Positions 1-6,272 of a DNA stretch of 8,027 nt are shown in pieces. The first letter of the stretch is position 1; every line of letters begins with the position of its first letter. The stretch covers positions 1 to 8,027 of the forward strand of contig JAGLNZ010000062.1 of assembly GCA_023139225.1 (NCBI GenBank), read 5' to 3'. Made by a program: the position numbers and the translations under genes. Origin of the DNA: Desulfobacula sp. (GTDB lineage: Bacteria; Desulfobacterota; Desulfobacteria; Desulfobacterales; Desulfobacteraceae). Under the pieces are notes generated by a model. It searched no databases. It was given only the letters and a program-made list of their open reading frames with translations, and was not told the DNA's origin.

Positions 1-455
1 AACATGCTGTCCGGCCAGTGAAGCATTCTTGTTTCAATAAACGAAAATGTTCTGTTCCCTATTTTGAGTTCATCACCACTTCCTACAACCTGAAGATTAA
101 AGTCAAGGTTATAGTGGCTTTTCAGGTTTTTTGCACCCATTTTTGAACAATAGACGGGTTTGTCTTTCCCGATGATCTGCATCAGTTTGGGAAGGGCTCC
201 TGTATGGTCCATTTCCGTATGATTACTGATAATTATATCAATTTTTTTCGGGTCAATAATTCTGCTGATATTGGAAAGCAGTTCATCACCAAATTTTTCT
301 TTTACCGTATCAATGAGAACGTTTTTTTCGCCAAGCACCAGAAATGCATTATAGGTTGTGCCTTCATAGGTGGAATAGCCATGAAAATCTCTGATATCCC
401 AGTCGCGGCATCCAACGGAATATATCCCGTCCGCTATTTCAATGGGTTTATACAT
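1..455 (-). CDS. Flavodiiron protein (FprA/ROO family), N-terminal part, cut by the left window edge
   Basis: This is the first ~151 residues of an A-type flavoprotein, a cytoplasmic enzyme that reduces O2 to water and/or NO to N2O at a di-iron site in a metallo-beta-lactamase fold. The visible part is that domain. The ligand motif HxExDH is present as H79, E81, D83, H84 (SNHTEMDHTG), and a further histidine lies at H146 (LHWPDSM). As I recall, these positions match the di-iron ligands numbered for Desulfovibrio gigas rubredoxin:oxygen oxidoreductase, so the start codon is probably right. The start is an ATG whose complement lies at 453-455, with a GGAGG ribosome site (complement of 466-470) ten bases upstream. 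The rest of the di-iron domain and the flavodoxin domain should lie beyond the left edge. The family assignment is strong. Whether O2 or NO is the main substrate cannot be told from this part. Confidence 0.93.
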   Translation of the reverse strand, partial: MYKPIEIADGIYSVGCRDWDIRDFHGYSTYEGTTYNAFLVLGEKNVLIDTVKEKFGDELLSNISRIIDPKKIDIIISNHTEMDHTGALPKLMQIIGKDKPVYCSKMGAKNLKSHYNLDFNLQVVGSGDELKIGNRTFSFIETRMLHWPDSM

Positions 456-474
456 TTATTCTTCGCCTCCAATA

Positions 475-508
475 ATTAAATGATAATCAATTTATAATGT
501 CAGTTAAA
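475..508 (-). promoter_or_regulatory. Possible promoter of the flavodiiron gene
   Basis: Two overlapping sigma70-like pairs are readable on the minus strand. One is TTAACT, 16 bases, TATCAT (complement of 480-485 for the -10). The other is CTGACA, 17 bases, TTTAAT (complement of 498-503 and 475-480). The second would start transcription almost inside the ribosome site, so the first is the better candidate. Both imply a very short leader. The region is AT-rich, so chance matches are likely. Confidence 0.22.
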
Positions 509-560
509 TCTGTATTATTGTTCTCAAATAATGCAAAGAGTGTGCCTTAAATTTTAAGTT

Positions 561-578
561 TTTTTGTCCTGACAAAAA
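561..578. promoter_or_regulatory. Perfect 8+8 inverted repeat in the divergent intergenic region (possible operator)
   Basis: TTTTTGTC and GACAAAAA are exact inverted copies separated by CT. The palindrome lies between the divergent flavodiiron and SDR genes, just upstream of a plausible rightward -35 at 584. It is preceded by a smaller palindrome, CTTAAATTTTAAG (546-558). A short dyad with a TTGTC-N2-GACAA core is typical in size of a site for a dimeric regulator. I cannot assign the regulator. The rest of the 456-654 gap is AT-rich with no gene visible. Confidence 0.35.
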
Positions 579-583
579 GGGTT

Positions 584-613
584 TTAACTTGAAGATTATT
601 ATTATAGTATAAG
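584..613 (+). promoter_or_regulatory. Possible sigma70-type promoter of the SDR-membrane protein-DHH operon
   Basis: TTAACT (584-589), an 18-base spacer and TATAAG (608-613) give four and five matches to the consensus -35 and -10. Transcription would start near 620, about 35 bases before the ATG at 655. The inverted repeat at 561-578 would then lie just upstream of the -35 box, a usual position for an activator. This is a by-eye match in AT-rich DNA. Confidence 0.3.
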
Positions 614-654
614 ATACGTAAAATCAATAAATCATTTATTCAATAGAGTACAAC

Positions 655-2028
655 ATGAGTCATAATATTTATATTAAAAAATCAAAGATAAAAACAAGCG
701 TTGAAACTCTTTTTTTGTGGCATTCGGCAAATGGGGCCATATCAAGACTGACACCGCCATGGGCACCCTTGAAAATGATCGCACGCAAAGGTGACGGTAT
801 CAAAAAGGGAGCAAAAGTAAGATTCCGGTTACGTTTTTTTAAAATACCCATGATCTGGGAGGCCGAGCATATCGATTATCAGGAAAACAAATTGTTCAAA
901 GACCGGCAGATAAAGGGACCGTTTTCCAAATGGGAACATACCCATAGATTTATATCGGATGGTAAAGAAAATTCAATCATGGAAGATAAGATCGAATTTA
1001 AACTGCCGTTTGGATTTTTAAGCAGGCCGTTTTATGGGTTTGCCAAAAAAGAGTTTAAAAGGATTTTTAAGTACAGGCACAGAGTACTCAAATATGACCT
1101 TGAACATCATGTAGGCAAAACCAAAAAGAAAAGAATTCTTATTTCCGGTGCCAGTGGAACCATAGGAAGCACACTGGTCCCTTTTTTGAGAACCTGCGGC
1201 CATGAGGTGATCCGGCTGGTTAGAAAACAGGAAAATCTTTTAGATGATGAAGTTTTCTGGGATCCGTACAACGGTATTCTTGACCTTGAAAAGGCAGGGC
1301 CCATTGATGCTGTTATCAATTTCAACGGTGTGGATATTTCAAGGGGCAGGTGGACAAACAGGCAAAAAAAACGGATTATTGATTCCAGGATAATTCCAAC
1401 CCGGCTGCTGGTAAAGAAAATGGCAGACCTTGAGCCAAAACCTGCAATTTTTATTTCTACTTCTGCCATCGGCTTTTATGGCGAAGGAGGCAATGAAATC
1501 CTAACCGAAACCGCTGATATGGGAGATTGTTTTATTTCCAGGGTTTGCAGACAATGGGAAGATGCATCCATCAAAGCCCAAAGCTCGGGTATCAGGACCA
1601 TTCAGCTCAGAATCGGTGTGGTGCTTACCCCAGCCGGCGGAGCCCTTAAGAGAATGGAGCTGCCGTTTAAAACAGGCTGTGGAGTCAAACTTTCCCATGG
1701 CAGACAATATATGAGCTGGATCAGTATGGAGGATGTATTGTCAGGCATCCTGTACATATTGGATAATCATAAAATTAAAGGGCCCGTAAATCTGGCCGCC
1801 CCGAATCCTGTCACAAATATTGAGTTTTCAAAAACACTGGCCGGGGTTTTTTCAAAAAAAGTATTTTTTACTATTCCAAAATTTCTGGCTGCAGCCTTGT
1901 GGGGGGAAATGGGAAAGGAAACCCTTTTAACCAGTGCACGGGTAAAACCTGAAAAGCTTTTGGATAATGGATTTATATTTCAGCATAAAACACTTTTGCC
2001 TGCATTAAAAGATATGCTTGGCAGATAG
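655..2028 (+). CDS. SRPBCC-domain/SDR fusion protein, TIGR01777 (YfcH-like) NAD(P)-binding family
   Basis: A two-domain cytoplasmic protein of 457 residues. Residues ~5-150 look like a SRPBCC (START-like, polyketide-cyclase-like) ligand-binding domain. Its cues are the opening IKTSVETLFLWHS, the later FKIPMIWEAEHIDY and KWEHTHRF, and its place before the Rossmann fold, a fusion known in this family. From ~160 a short-chain-dehydrogenase fold begins with the nucleotide-binding motif GASGTIG (165-171). STSAIGFYG (268-276) is a hallmark of the TIGR01777 'epimerase' family. The C-terminus (from about PKFLAAALWGEMGKE to the end) matches the DUF1731-type tail. Y275 lacks the usual YxxxK lysine, as is common in this subfamily. 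The reaction and substrate are not known. The start at 655 fits the domain start, but its ribosome site is weak. The membrane-protein gene follows after 15 bases, so co-transcription is likely. Confidence 0.9.
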   Translation: MSHNIYIKKSKIKTSVETLFLWHSANGAISRLTPPWAPLKMIARKGDGIKKGAKVRFRLRFFKIPMIWEAEHIDYQENKLFKDRQIKGPFSKWEHTHRFISDGKENSIMEDKIEFKLPFGFLSRPFYGFAKKEFKRIFKYRHRVLKYDLEHHVGKTKKKRILISGASGTIGSTLVPFLRTCGHEVIRLVRKQENLLDDEVFWDPYNGILDLEKAGPIDAVINFNGVDISRGRWTNRQKKRIIDSRIIPTRLLVKKMADLEPKPAIFISTSAIGFYGEGGNEILTETADMGDCFISRVCRQWEDASIKAQSSGIRTIQLRIGVVLTPAGGALKRMELPFKTGCGVKLSHGRQYMSWISMEDVLSGILYILDNHKIKGPVNLAAPNPVTNIEFSKTLAGVFSKKVFFTIPKFLAAALWGEMGKETLLTSARVKPEKLLDNGFIFQHKTLLPALKDMLGR

Positions 2029-2043
2029 GATGTATTTTTTTAA

Positions 2044-3147
2044 ATGAATATCAAATTAAAAATATTATTTTCCATATTAATGATCACAGCCCTTATTTTC
2101 GGGTTCATTCATATTTATTTCCCGGCAGACAATTATAGTTTTGAAAGGCTTCATATTTTCCTTTTTAATCTTTGTACCGGGGGAACCATTCTCCTGTATT
2201 ATACGCAGGGCAGGGTAAAAGTATCCAAAACCATCAAGCTTTTTTTCCTGGGCTCATTAATCTATGCATTCTCAGCCTTTTTTAAAATCTATCCTGTTAC
2301 CATCCTTATCTCGGTTCCGCTGTTTGTGCTGGTGGAAAAAATTCGTATCGAAAAATTTTCCCTTGTTCCAATACAGTTTATCAGTCTCAAAGAACCCGTG
2401 TCCGAAAAATTTCACCAGGCATCCTTGTTGTGCCTTTCCATGGGGATTGTCATGGCAAGCCTGGTTATTTTAAACAATGAATACTTTAAGTTTGTGACCA
2501 TGGAAAAGCTGACCCTGAATACATTCTTTTTAGGATTTTCTTTCCCATTGTCTTTGATCACACTTTCTCTGGTTTTTTCAATGTTGAAAAAAATAGAAGG
2601 CTCGTCCGCCAAGGTGGTTATGGAGGTTTGTTTCTGGACCATTACCCTTGGGGTGATCATCTTTTTTGTTTTTATTTTACTTGAAAGGTTTATTCCCCAG
2701 ATTTTTGTAACGTTTGCACTTTTCATGGCCGTTGTCACAGTCTTTTTTCTTTACACGAAATTTGCTGATAAAATTCAGCAGAAACTTTTTTTAACCTCAG
2801 GCATTGGATTTTTGATTTTAACGGCCATATCAGGGATTGGTTACATATTTATGCAGATGTCCCAGGGATATGATCCGCAAAAAATAAAATGGCTGCTTCA
2901 TATGCATGTGTTTGCTTCGTTATACGGCTGGAATCTCTGCGGTCTGTCCGTTATCTGCAGGTTTGACGATTTCCCCATAAGACTGCATTCTTCAACTGTG
3001 ATAGGTGTTCACTGGCTGACAGCTATTGTTCTTGCACCTTTGGGCGTTTTTTACCCCTGGTTTGCAATCCTTGCCATCATTGGATATTCTTTTATTACAC
3101 TAATCCTGTTTTTTAGCACCAATAAAAGGAAAATTGCACATGAGTAA
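2044..3147 (+). CDS. Polytopic integral membrane protein of unknown function, HxH motif
   Basis: 367 residues, mostly hydrophobic, with roughly 10-12 membrane segments (approximately 5-25, 37-53, 64-80, 84-97, 126-145, 160-182, 195-215, 217-237, 248-270, 283-305, 315-335 and 338-358). There is no cleavable signal peptide and the tail is basic (NKRKIAHE). Near the C-terminus, at the start of a membrane segment, is H286-M-H288 in LLHMHVFASLYGWN, with another histidine, H323, in the next segment. These could bind a metal or haem, but that is a guess. An HxH pattern near the C-terminus also recalls YndJ-type membrane proteins, which I recall occurring near TIGR01777 SDR genes; I cannot confirm homology. 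The ATG at 2044 has only a poor, distant AGGA (2027-2030), suggesting translation coupled to the SDR gene. The stop overlaps the start of the DHH gene. It is certainly a gene; its function is unknown. Confidence 0.85.
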   Translation: MNIKLKILFSILMITALIFGFIHIYFPADNYSFERLHIFLFNLCTGGTILLYYTQGRVKVSKTIKLFFLGSLIYAFSAFFKIYPVTILISVPLFVLVEKIRIEKFSLVPIQFISLKEPVSEKFHQASLLCLSMGIVMASLVILNNEYFKFVTMEKLTLNTFFLGFSFPLSLITLSLVFSMLKKIEGSSAKVVMEVCFWTITLGVIIFFVFILLERFIPQIFVTFALFMAVVTVFFLYTKFADKIQQKLFLTSGIGFLILTAISGIGYIFMQMSQGYDPQKIKWLLHMHVFASLYGWNLCGLSVICRFDDFPIRLHSSTVIGVHWLTAIVLAPLGVFYPWFAILAIIGYSFITLILFFSTNKRKIAHE

Positions 3148-4129
3148 CCGGGAAAAACTTAAGCAGTTTTTAAGCCTTTTTACAAGCAGTTCAAAAGTAC
3201 TTGTGGTGATCAATGCCGACCCCGATGCCATTGCCAGTGCCATGGCGGTTAAAAGGCTGTTGTGGCGAAAGGTAAGTGAGGTGTCCATTGCCCATTTCAA
3301 TAAGATCAGCCGGCCGGATAACCTTGCAATGATTGAATATACGGAACCAGGGCTGGTGGCGCTTGATGATATAAAAAAACAAGATTTTACTACCTTTGTT
3401 GTGGTGGACTCCCAGCCTGATCATAATGAACGGTTTTCCCAATTTTCCTATGATGCCATCATCGATCATCATCCGATAACCTGTGAGGATGCTGCATATG
3501 TTGATATTCGACCGGATTATGGAGCCTGCTCCACCATTATGACGGAATATCTTAAATCAAAAAAAACAAAATTTTCTTCCAGACTTGCCGCAGCCCTGAT
3601 GCTGGGGATTAAAACCGATACATCTGATTTTACACGGCAGGCAAGCCTGAGAGATATCAGGGCATTTCAATACCTTTATCAGTTTGCTGATAATAATATT
3701 GTTACCAAGGTTGAAAGAGCGGCTTTGACCCAGGAGGATTTAAATTTTTTAGGGTGTGCCATAAAACAAAGAAAAGTGATTAACAACCGTGTCTTTTTCC
3801 ATGCAGGAAACATAACCAAACCCGATGAACTGGTTGTTGTGGCAGATTTTTTCTTAACCCTTGCAAGGATTAACTGGAGTATTATTTCCGGTGTTTATGA
3901 CAAAAAATTAATCATTGTCATGCGAAATGACGGATTAAGAAAAGGTGCGGGCAATACGGCAAAAGAAGCGTTTTCCATGTATGGTTCAGCCGGTGGCCAT
4001 AAAACAATGGCCAGGGCGGAGCTTGATTTAAAGCTGATTCGAAAAGAAATCAAAGCTGTTGGGAAAAAAGCCCTTGGAGACTGGATTATATCGGTTATTA
4101 AAAAGACAGCCGGTAAAAAGATCAAATAA
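3140..4129 (+). CDS. DHH/DHHA1-family phosphoesterase, NrnA-like
   Basis: A 329-residue cytoplasmic protein of the usual size for NrnA-type enzymes, which degrade very short oligoribonucleotides and, in some members, dephosphorylate pAp. The DHH domain shows motif I as NADPDAIAS (D27, D29), motif II as VVVDSQ (D90), the signature IDHHP (D109, H110, H111) and motif IV-like KTDTSDF. The C-terminal DHHA1 domain has AGGHKTMA (G285, G286, H287), the substrate-binding GGH loop. The histidine that usually opens motif I (HxNPDxD) is replaced by V23. I chose ATG 3140 rather than the in-frame TTG at 3134, because AAAGGA (3125-3130) sits nine bases upstream. The start overlaps the previous stop by 8 bases (ATGAGTAA), implying translational coupling. 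The exact substrate is uncertain. Confidence 0.9.
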   Translation: MSNREKLKQFLSLFTSSSKVLVVINADPDAIASAMAVKRLLWRKVSEVSIAHFNKISRPDNLAMIEYTEPGLVALDDIKKQDFTTFVVVDSQPDHNERFSQFSYDAIIDHHPITCEDAAYVDIRPDYGACSTIMTEYLKSKKTKFSSRLAAALMLGIKTDTSDFTRQASLRDIRAFQYLYQFADNNIVTKVERAALTQEDLNFLGCAIKQRKVINNRVFFHAGNITKPDELVVVADFFLTLARINWSIISGVYDKKLIIVMRNDGLRKGAGNTAKEAFSMYGSAGGHKTMARAELDLKLIRKEIKAVGKKALGDWIISVIKKTAGKKIK

Positions 4130-4146
4130 TTTATTTTTAAAAGGGG

Positions 4147-5028
4147 TTGATTATCAAACAAAAGCCGGACAGGGAAAAAGCATTATTCACCAGTGAACAG
4201 CGGTACCGGACCCTTGTTGAAAACATGGGGGACGGGTTAAGCGAGATTGATGAAAATCAGGTTACCACCTATGCCAATGAAATGCTCTGCCAAATGTGGG
4301 GGCGTTCAATGGATGAAATTATTGGAAAGAAAGTCGATCAATTTTTAGATGACGATAATAAGAAAATTCTTGCCCGACAACTTGAAAAGCGGCGGAAAGG
4401 GGAGAGAAGATCCTATGAAATTATCTGGACAAAAAAAGACGGCTCGAAACTTCATACCATTATGACCCCGACCCCTTATTTTGATTCCAAAGGAAATTTT
4501 AAGGGCAGCTTTGCCGTCATCACAGATATTTCAAAGCAGAAAAAAGAAAGAAATCTGCTTGAGATGATGGTAAAACAAAGAACCCGGGAGCTTGAGAATA
4601 AAACAAAAAGCATTGAAGAAGTAAATACCGCCCTAAGGGTTTTGTTAAAGAAAAGAGAAGAAGACAAGAATATCCTTGAAGAAAGAATGCTGCTGAATGT
4701 CAGAGAGCTTATTATGCCCTATATTGAAAGAATGAGGGAAGCACAGCTCAACCAGAGGCAGCAAGGGTGTCTTGATGTTATGGAATCAACTTTGAACGAC
4801 ATTGTCTCCCCGTTTCTGCATAAGCTTTCCCTGGAATTTTTAAATCTCACCCCTTCTGAAATCCAAGTGGCCAATCTGGTAAAATTCGGGAAGACCACCA
4901 AGGAAATCGCCGGGATTTTAAATTTATCCGGGAAAACCATTGAGTTCTATCGCAAGAGTATTCGGAAAAAGACCGGAATTACAAATAAAAACATAAACCT
5001 TCGAACCTTTCTTTCTTCCAGGCAATAA
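4147..5028 (+). CDS. PAS-domain transcriptional regulator with LuxR-type HTH
   Basis: About 293 residues. A PAS sensor domain spans ~11-125 (SEQRYRTLVENMGDG at the start, FKGSFAVITDIS at the end, the usual S-box ending). A long charged coiled coil (~130-215) is followed by a LuxR/FixJ-type HTH (~234-290: LTPSEIQVANLVKFGKTTKEIA, then a recognition helix with TIEFYRKSIRKKTGI). It has no receiver or kinase domain, so it is probably a one-component cytoplasmic sensor binding a small molecule or cofactor in the PAS pocket. The start is uncertain. The TTG at 4147 directly touches the ribosome-site-like AAAAGGGG (4139-4146). Better-spaced candidates would be the unusual ATT 4150 or ATC 4153. The first in-frame ATG (4225) would cut into the PAS domain. 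The gene sits 17 bases after the DHH gene and just before the binding-protein/ligase genes, which it may regulate (inference from position). Confidence 0.88.
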   Translation: MIIKQKPDREKALFTSEQRYRTLVENMGDGLSEIDENQVTTYANEMLCQMWGRSMDEIIGKKVDQFLDDDNKKILARQLEKRRKGERRSYEIIWTKKDGSKLHTIMTPTPYFDSKGNFKGSFAVITDISKQKKERNLLEMMVKQRTRELENKTKSIEEVNTALRVLLKKREEDKNILEERMLLNVRELIMPYIERMREAQLNQRQQGCLDVMESTLNDIVSPFLHKLSLEFLNLTPSEIQVANLVKFGKTTKEIAGILNLSGKTIEFYRKSIRKKTGITNKNINLRTFLSSRQ

Positions 5029-5052
5029 CAGGTATATTTTATACCTGTTATT
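5024..5052 (+). terminator. Hairpin overlapping the regulator's stop codon, probable weak terminator
   Basis: A perfect 13-bp inverted repeat (5024-5036 and 5040-5052) with a 3-base TTT loop. The stop codon TAA (5026-5028) lies inside the left arm. Only three T residues follow, counting the last base of the stem, so as a Rho-independent terminator it is weak. It could instead protect the 3' end of the mRNA or act as a protein-binding site. It separates the regulator from the downstream leader. Confidence 0.6.
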
Positions 5053-5069
5053 TACCTGAAAGATACCTC

Positions 5070-5098
5070 TTGTGTGTTAATTTTTCTCAAGATATAAA
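5070..5098 (+). promoter_or_regulatory. Possible sigma70-type promoter for the binding-protein/ligase operon
   Basis: TTGTGT (5070-5075), a 17-base spacer and TATAAA (5093-5098): the -10 matches at five of six positions and the -35 at three. Transcription would start near 5105 and give a leader of ~124 nt before the ATG at 5229, containing the hairpin at 5145 and the 16S-complementary element at 5161. I saw no sigma54 -24/-12 pair in this gap. Confidence 0.4.
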
Positions 5099-5144
5099 TT
5101 AGGTTAATGATTTATTTAGTGATTTTTTTTGCAGAGAAATTTAA

Positions 5145-5161
5145 CATTATTAAAAATAATG
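5145..5161 (+). repeat. Small AT-rich hairpin in the mRNA leader
   Basis: CATTATT and AATAATG form a 7-bp perfect stem with an AAA loop. The last stem base is the first base of the 16S-complementary element (5161-5173). It is thermodynamically weak, but its placement directly beside that element may be meaningful. Confidence 0.35.
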
Positions 5162-5173
5162 AAAGGAGGTGAT
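5161..5173 (+). promoter_or_regulatory. Extended Shine-Dalgarno-like element far upstream of the start (STAB-SD-like)
   Basis: GAAAGGAGGTGAT is an uninterrupted complement of the common bacterial 16S rRNA 3' end (ATCACCTCCTTTC). It lies 55 bases before the binding-protein ATG, which has its own ribosome site AAGGAG (5214-5219). It is thus not the translation start site of that gene. It resembles the STAB-SD element (GAAAGGAGG) known in the leader of Bacillus thuringiensis cry3A, which stabilises mRNA by binding 30S subunits. An ATG overlaps its end (5172) and opens an 8-codon frame (to TGA 5196-5198), but only two bases separate it from GGAGG, a poor spacing for initiation. The role here is inferred. 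Confidence 0.5.
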
Positions 5174-5228
5174 GATTTCGTTTATAAAAGACGTGTGATA
5201 ATTAATTTAAACCAAGGAGATCAGTAAA

Positions 5229-6242
5229 ATGAAAAAATCAACGTATTTTTGGATTATCCCTTTTTTTTTAAGTGCAGTTTTTTTTACTTCAATTCTTCAT
5301 GCAAAACCTATTAAATTAACCTATTCCAATTTTTTCCCCCCCACCCATATTCAAAGCATACTGGCACAGCAATGGTGTGATGAAATTAAAAAAAGAACCG
5401 ATGGAAAAATCATAGTTGAATATTATCCCGCCCAGACACTGACCAAGTCAAGACAAGTTTATGACGGCGTTGTTGCAGGGCTTTCCGATATTGGAATGGC
5501 CTTGTTTGCCTATACCCGTGGAAGATTTCCCGTTATGGAAGCCGTTGATTTGCCCCTTGGGTATAATAGCGGGGTTGTAGCAACCAAAGTTGTGAATGAG
5601 GTATACAATGAATTCAAACCCAAGGAATTATCGGACACTCAGGTGATGTACCTTAATGCCCATGGTGCAGGTCTGCTTCATACCAAGGGAGTGGCTGTTC
5701 GAACCATGGATGATGCTAAAGGGCTAAAGCTCCGCGGCCATGGTACCAGCGCAAAAGTGATTCAAGCCCTTGGGGGAACAGCAGTATCTCTTCCCATGCC
5801 GGAACTTTATCCAAGCCTTCAAAAAGGTGTAGTCCAGGGTGCTATTTATCCTGTTGAAGTAAACAAAGGCTGGCGAATGGGTGAAGTAACCGATTACATT
5901 ACCAAAAGTACCGTCATTGCTAATACCTCTTCTTTTTATGTTGTTATGAACAAACAGAAATGGAATTCAATTCCGGCTGATCTTCAAAAGATTATCAGCC
6001 AGATAAACCAGGAATGGATACCCAAACATGGTGATGCCTGGGATGAAAGCGACAGGATAGGCATGGAGTATTTTCTAAGCCTTGATCATCAAGTGATTGA
6101 GTTAAGTGATGCAGAAGCCAAAAGATGGAAGGAGGCAATAGAGCCTGTTATTGATCATTATATTGATAAGATGAATAAAAAAGGATTTGACGGTAAAAAA
6201 ATTGTTGAATTCGTAAAATCCAGTCTGGAAAAGAATCGATAG
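5229..6242 (+). CDS. TRAP transporter substrate-binding protein, DctP family (periplasmic)
   Basis: 337 residues, normal for the periplasmic component of TRAP transporters, which captures organic acids and hands them to DctQ/DctM membrane subunits for sodium-driven uptake. Residues 1-25 form a Sec signal peptide (MKKSTYFW, hydrophobic core, LHA before the cut at A25/K26). The mature protein opens with the family pattern IKLTYSNFFPPTHIQS and continues with FPVMEAVDLPLGY. The conserved arginine that clamps the ligand carboxylate is R169 in LKLRGHGTSAKVIQALGG, followed by PMPELYPSLQKGVVQGAIYP. The start is clear: AAGGAG nine bases before ATG. No DctQ or DctM gene is in the window, so it is an orphan here. 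The next gene is an acyl-CoA ligase, suggesting a ligand that is activated with CoA after uptake. The true ligand cannot be read from sequence. Confidence 0.93.
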   Translation: MKKSTYFWIIPFFLSAVFFTSILHAKPIKLTYSNFFPPTHIQSILAQQWCDEIKKRTDGKIIVEYYPAQTLTKSRQVYDGVVAGLSDIGMALFAYTRGRFPVMEAVDLPLGYNSGVVATKVVNEVYNEFKPKELSDTQVMYLNAHGAGLLHTKGVAVRTMDDAKGLKLRGHGTSAKVIQALGGTAVSLPMPELYPSLQKGVVQGAIYPVEVNKGWRMGEVTDYITKSTVIANTSSFYVVMNKQKWNSIPADLQKIISQINQEWIPKHGDAWDESDRIGMEYFLSLDHQVIELSDAEAKRWKEAIEPVIDHYIDKMNKKGFDGKKIVEFVKSSLEKNR

Positions 6243-6272
6243 AGATTAGAAAGCATTTGTCAGGTTGAAATA

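Noticed and set aside
204..479. Plus-strand reading frame of 91 residues at the left edge
   Set aside because: It lies opposite the flavodiiron gene, whose conserved di-iron motifs prove the minus strand is coding.
480..503. Fur-box-like sequence TGATAATCAATTTATAATG in the divergent gap
   Set aside because: Only part of the 19-base Fur consensus matches and the symmetry is poor. In such AT-rich DNA this is expected by chance.
546..565. CTTAAATTTTAAG palindrome followed by seven T residues, as a terminator
   Set aside because: It is an AT-only 6-bp stem in the gap between divergent promoters with no gene ending into it. It is more likely part of the AT-rich promoter region.
1107..1469. Minus-strand reading frame of 120 residues inside the SDR gene
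   Set aside because: The plus-strand frame here carries the Rossmann and TIGR01777 motifs. The reverse frame has no ribosome site or recognisable domain.
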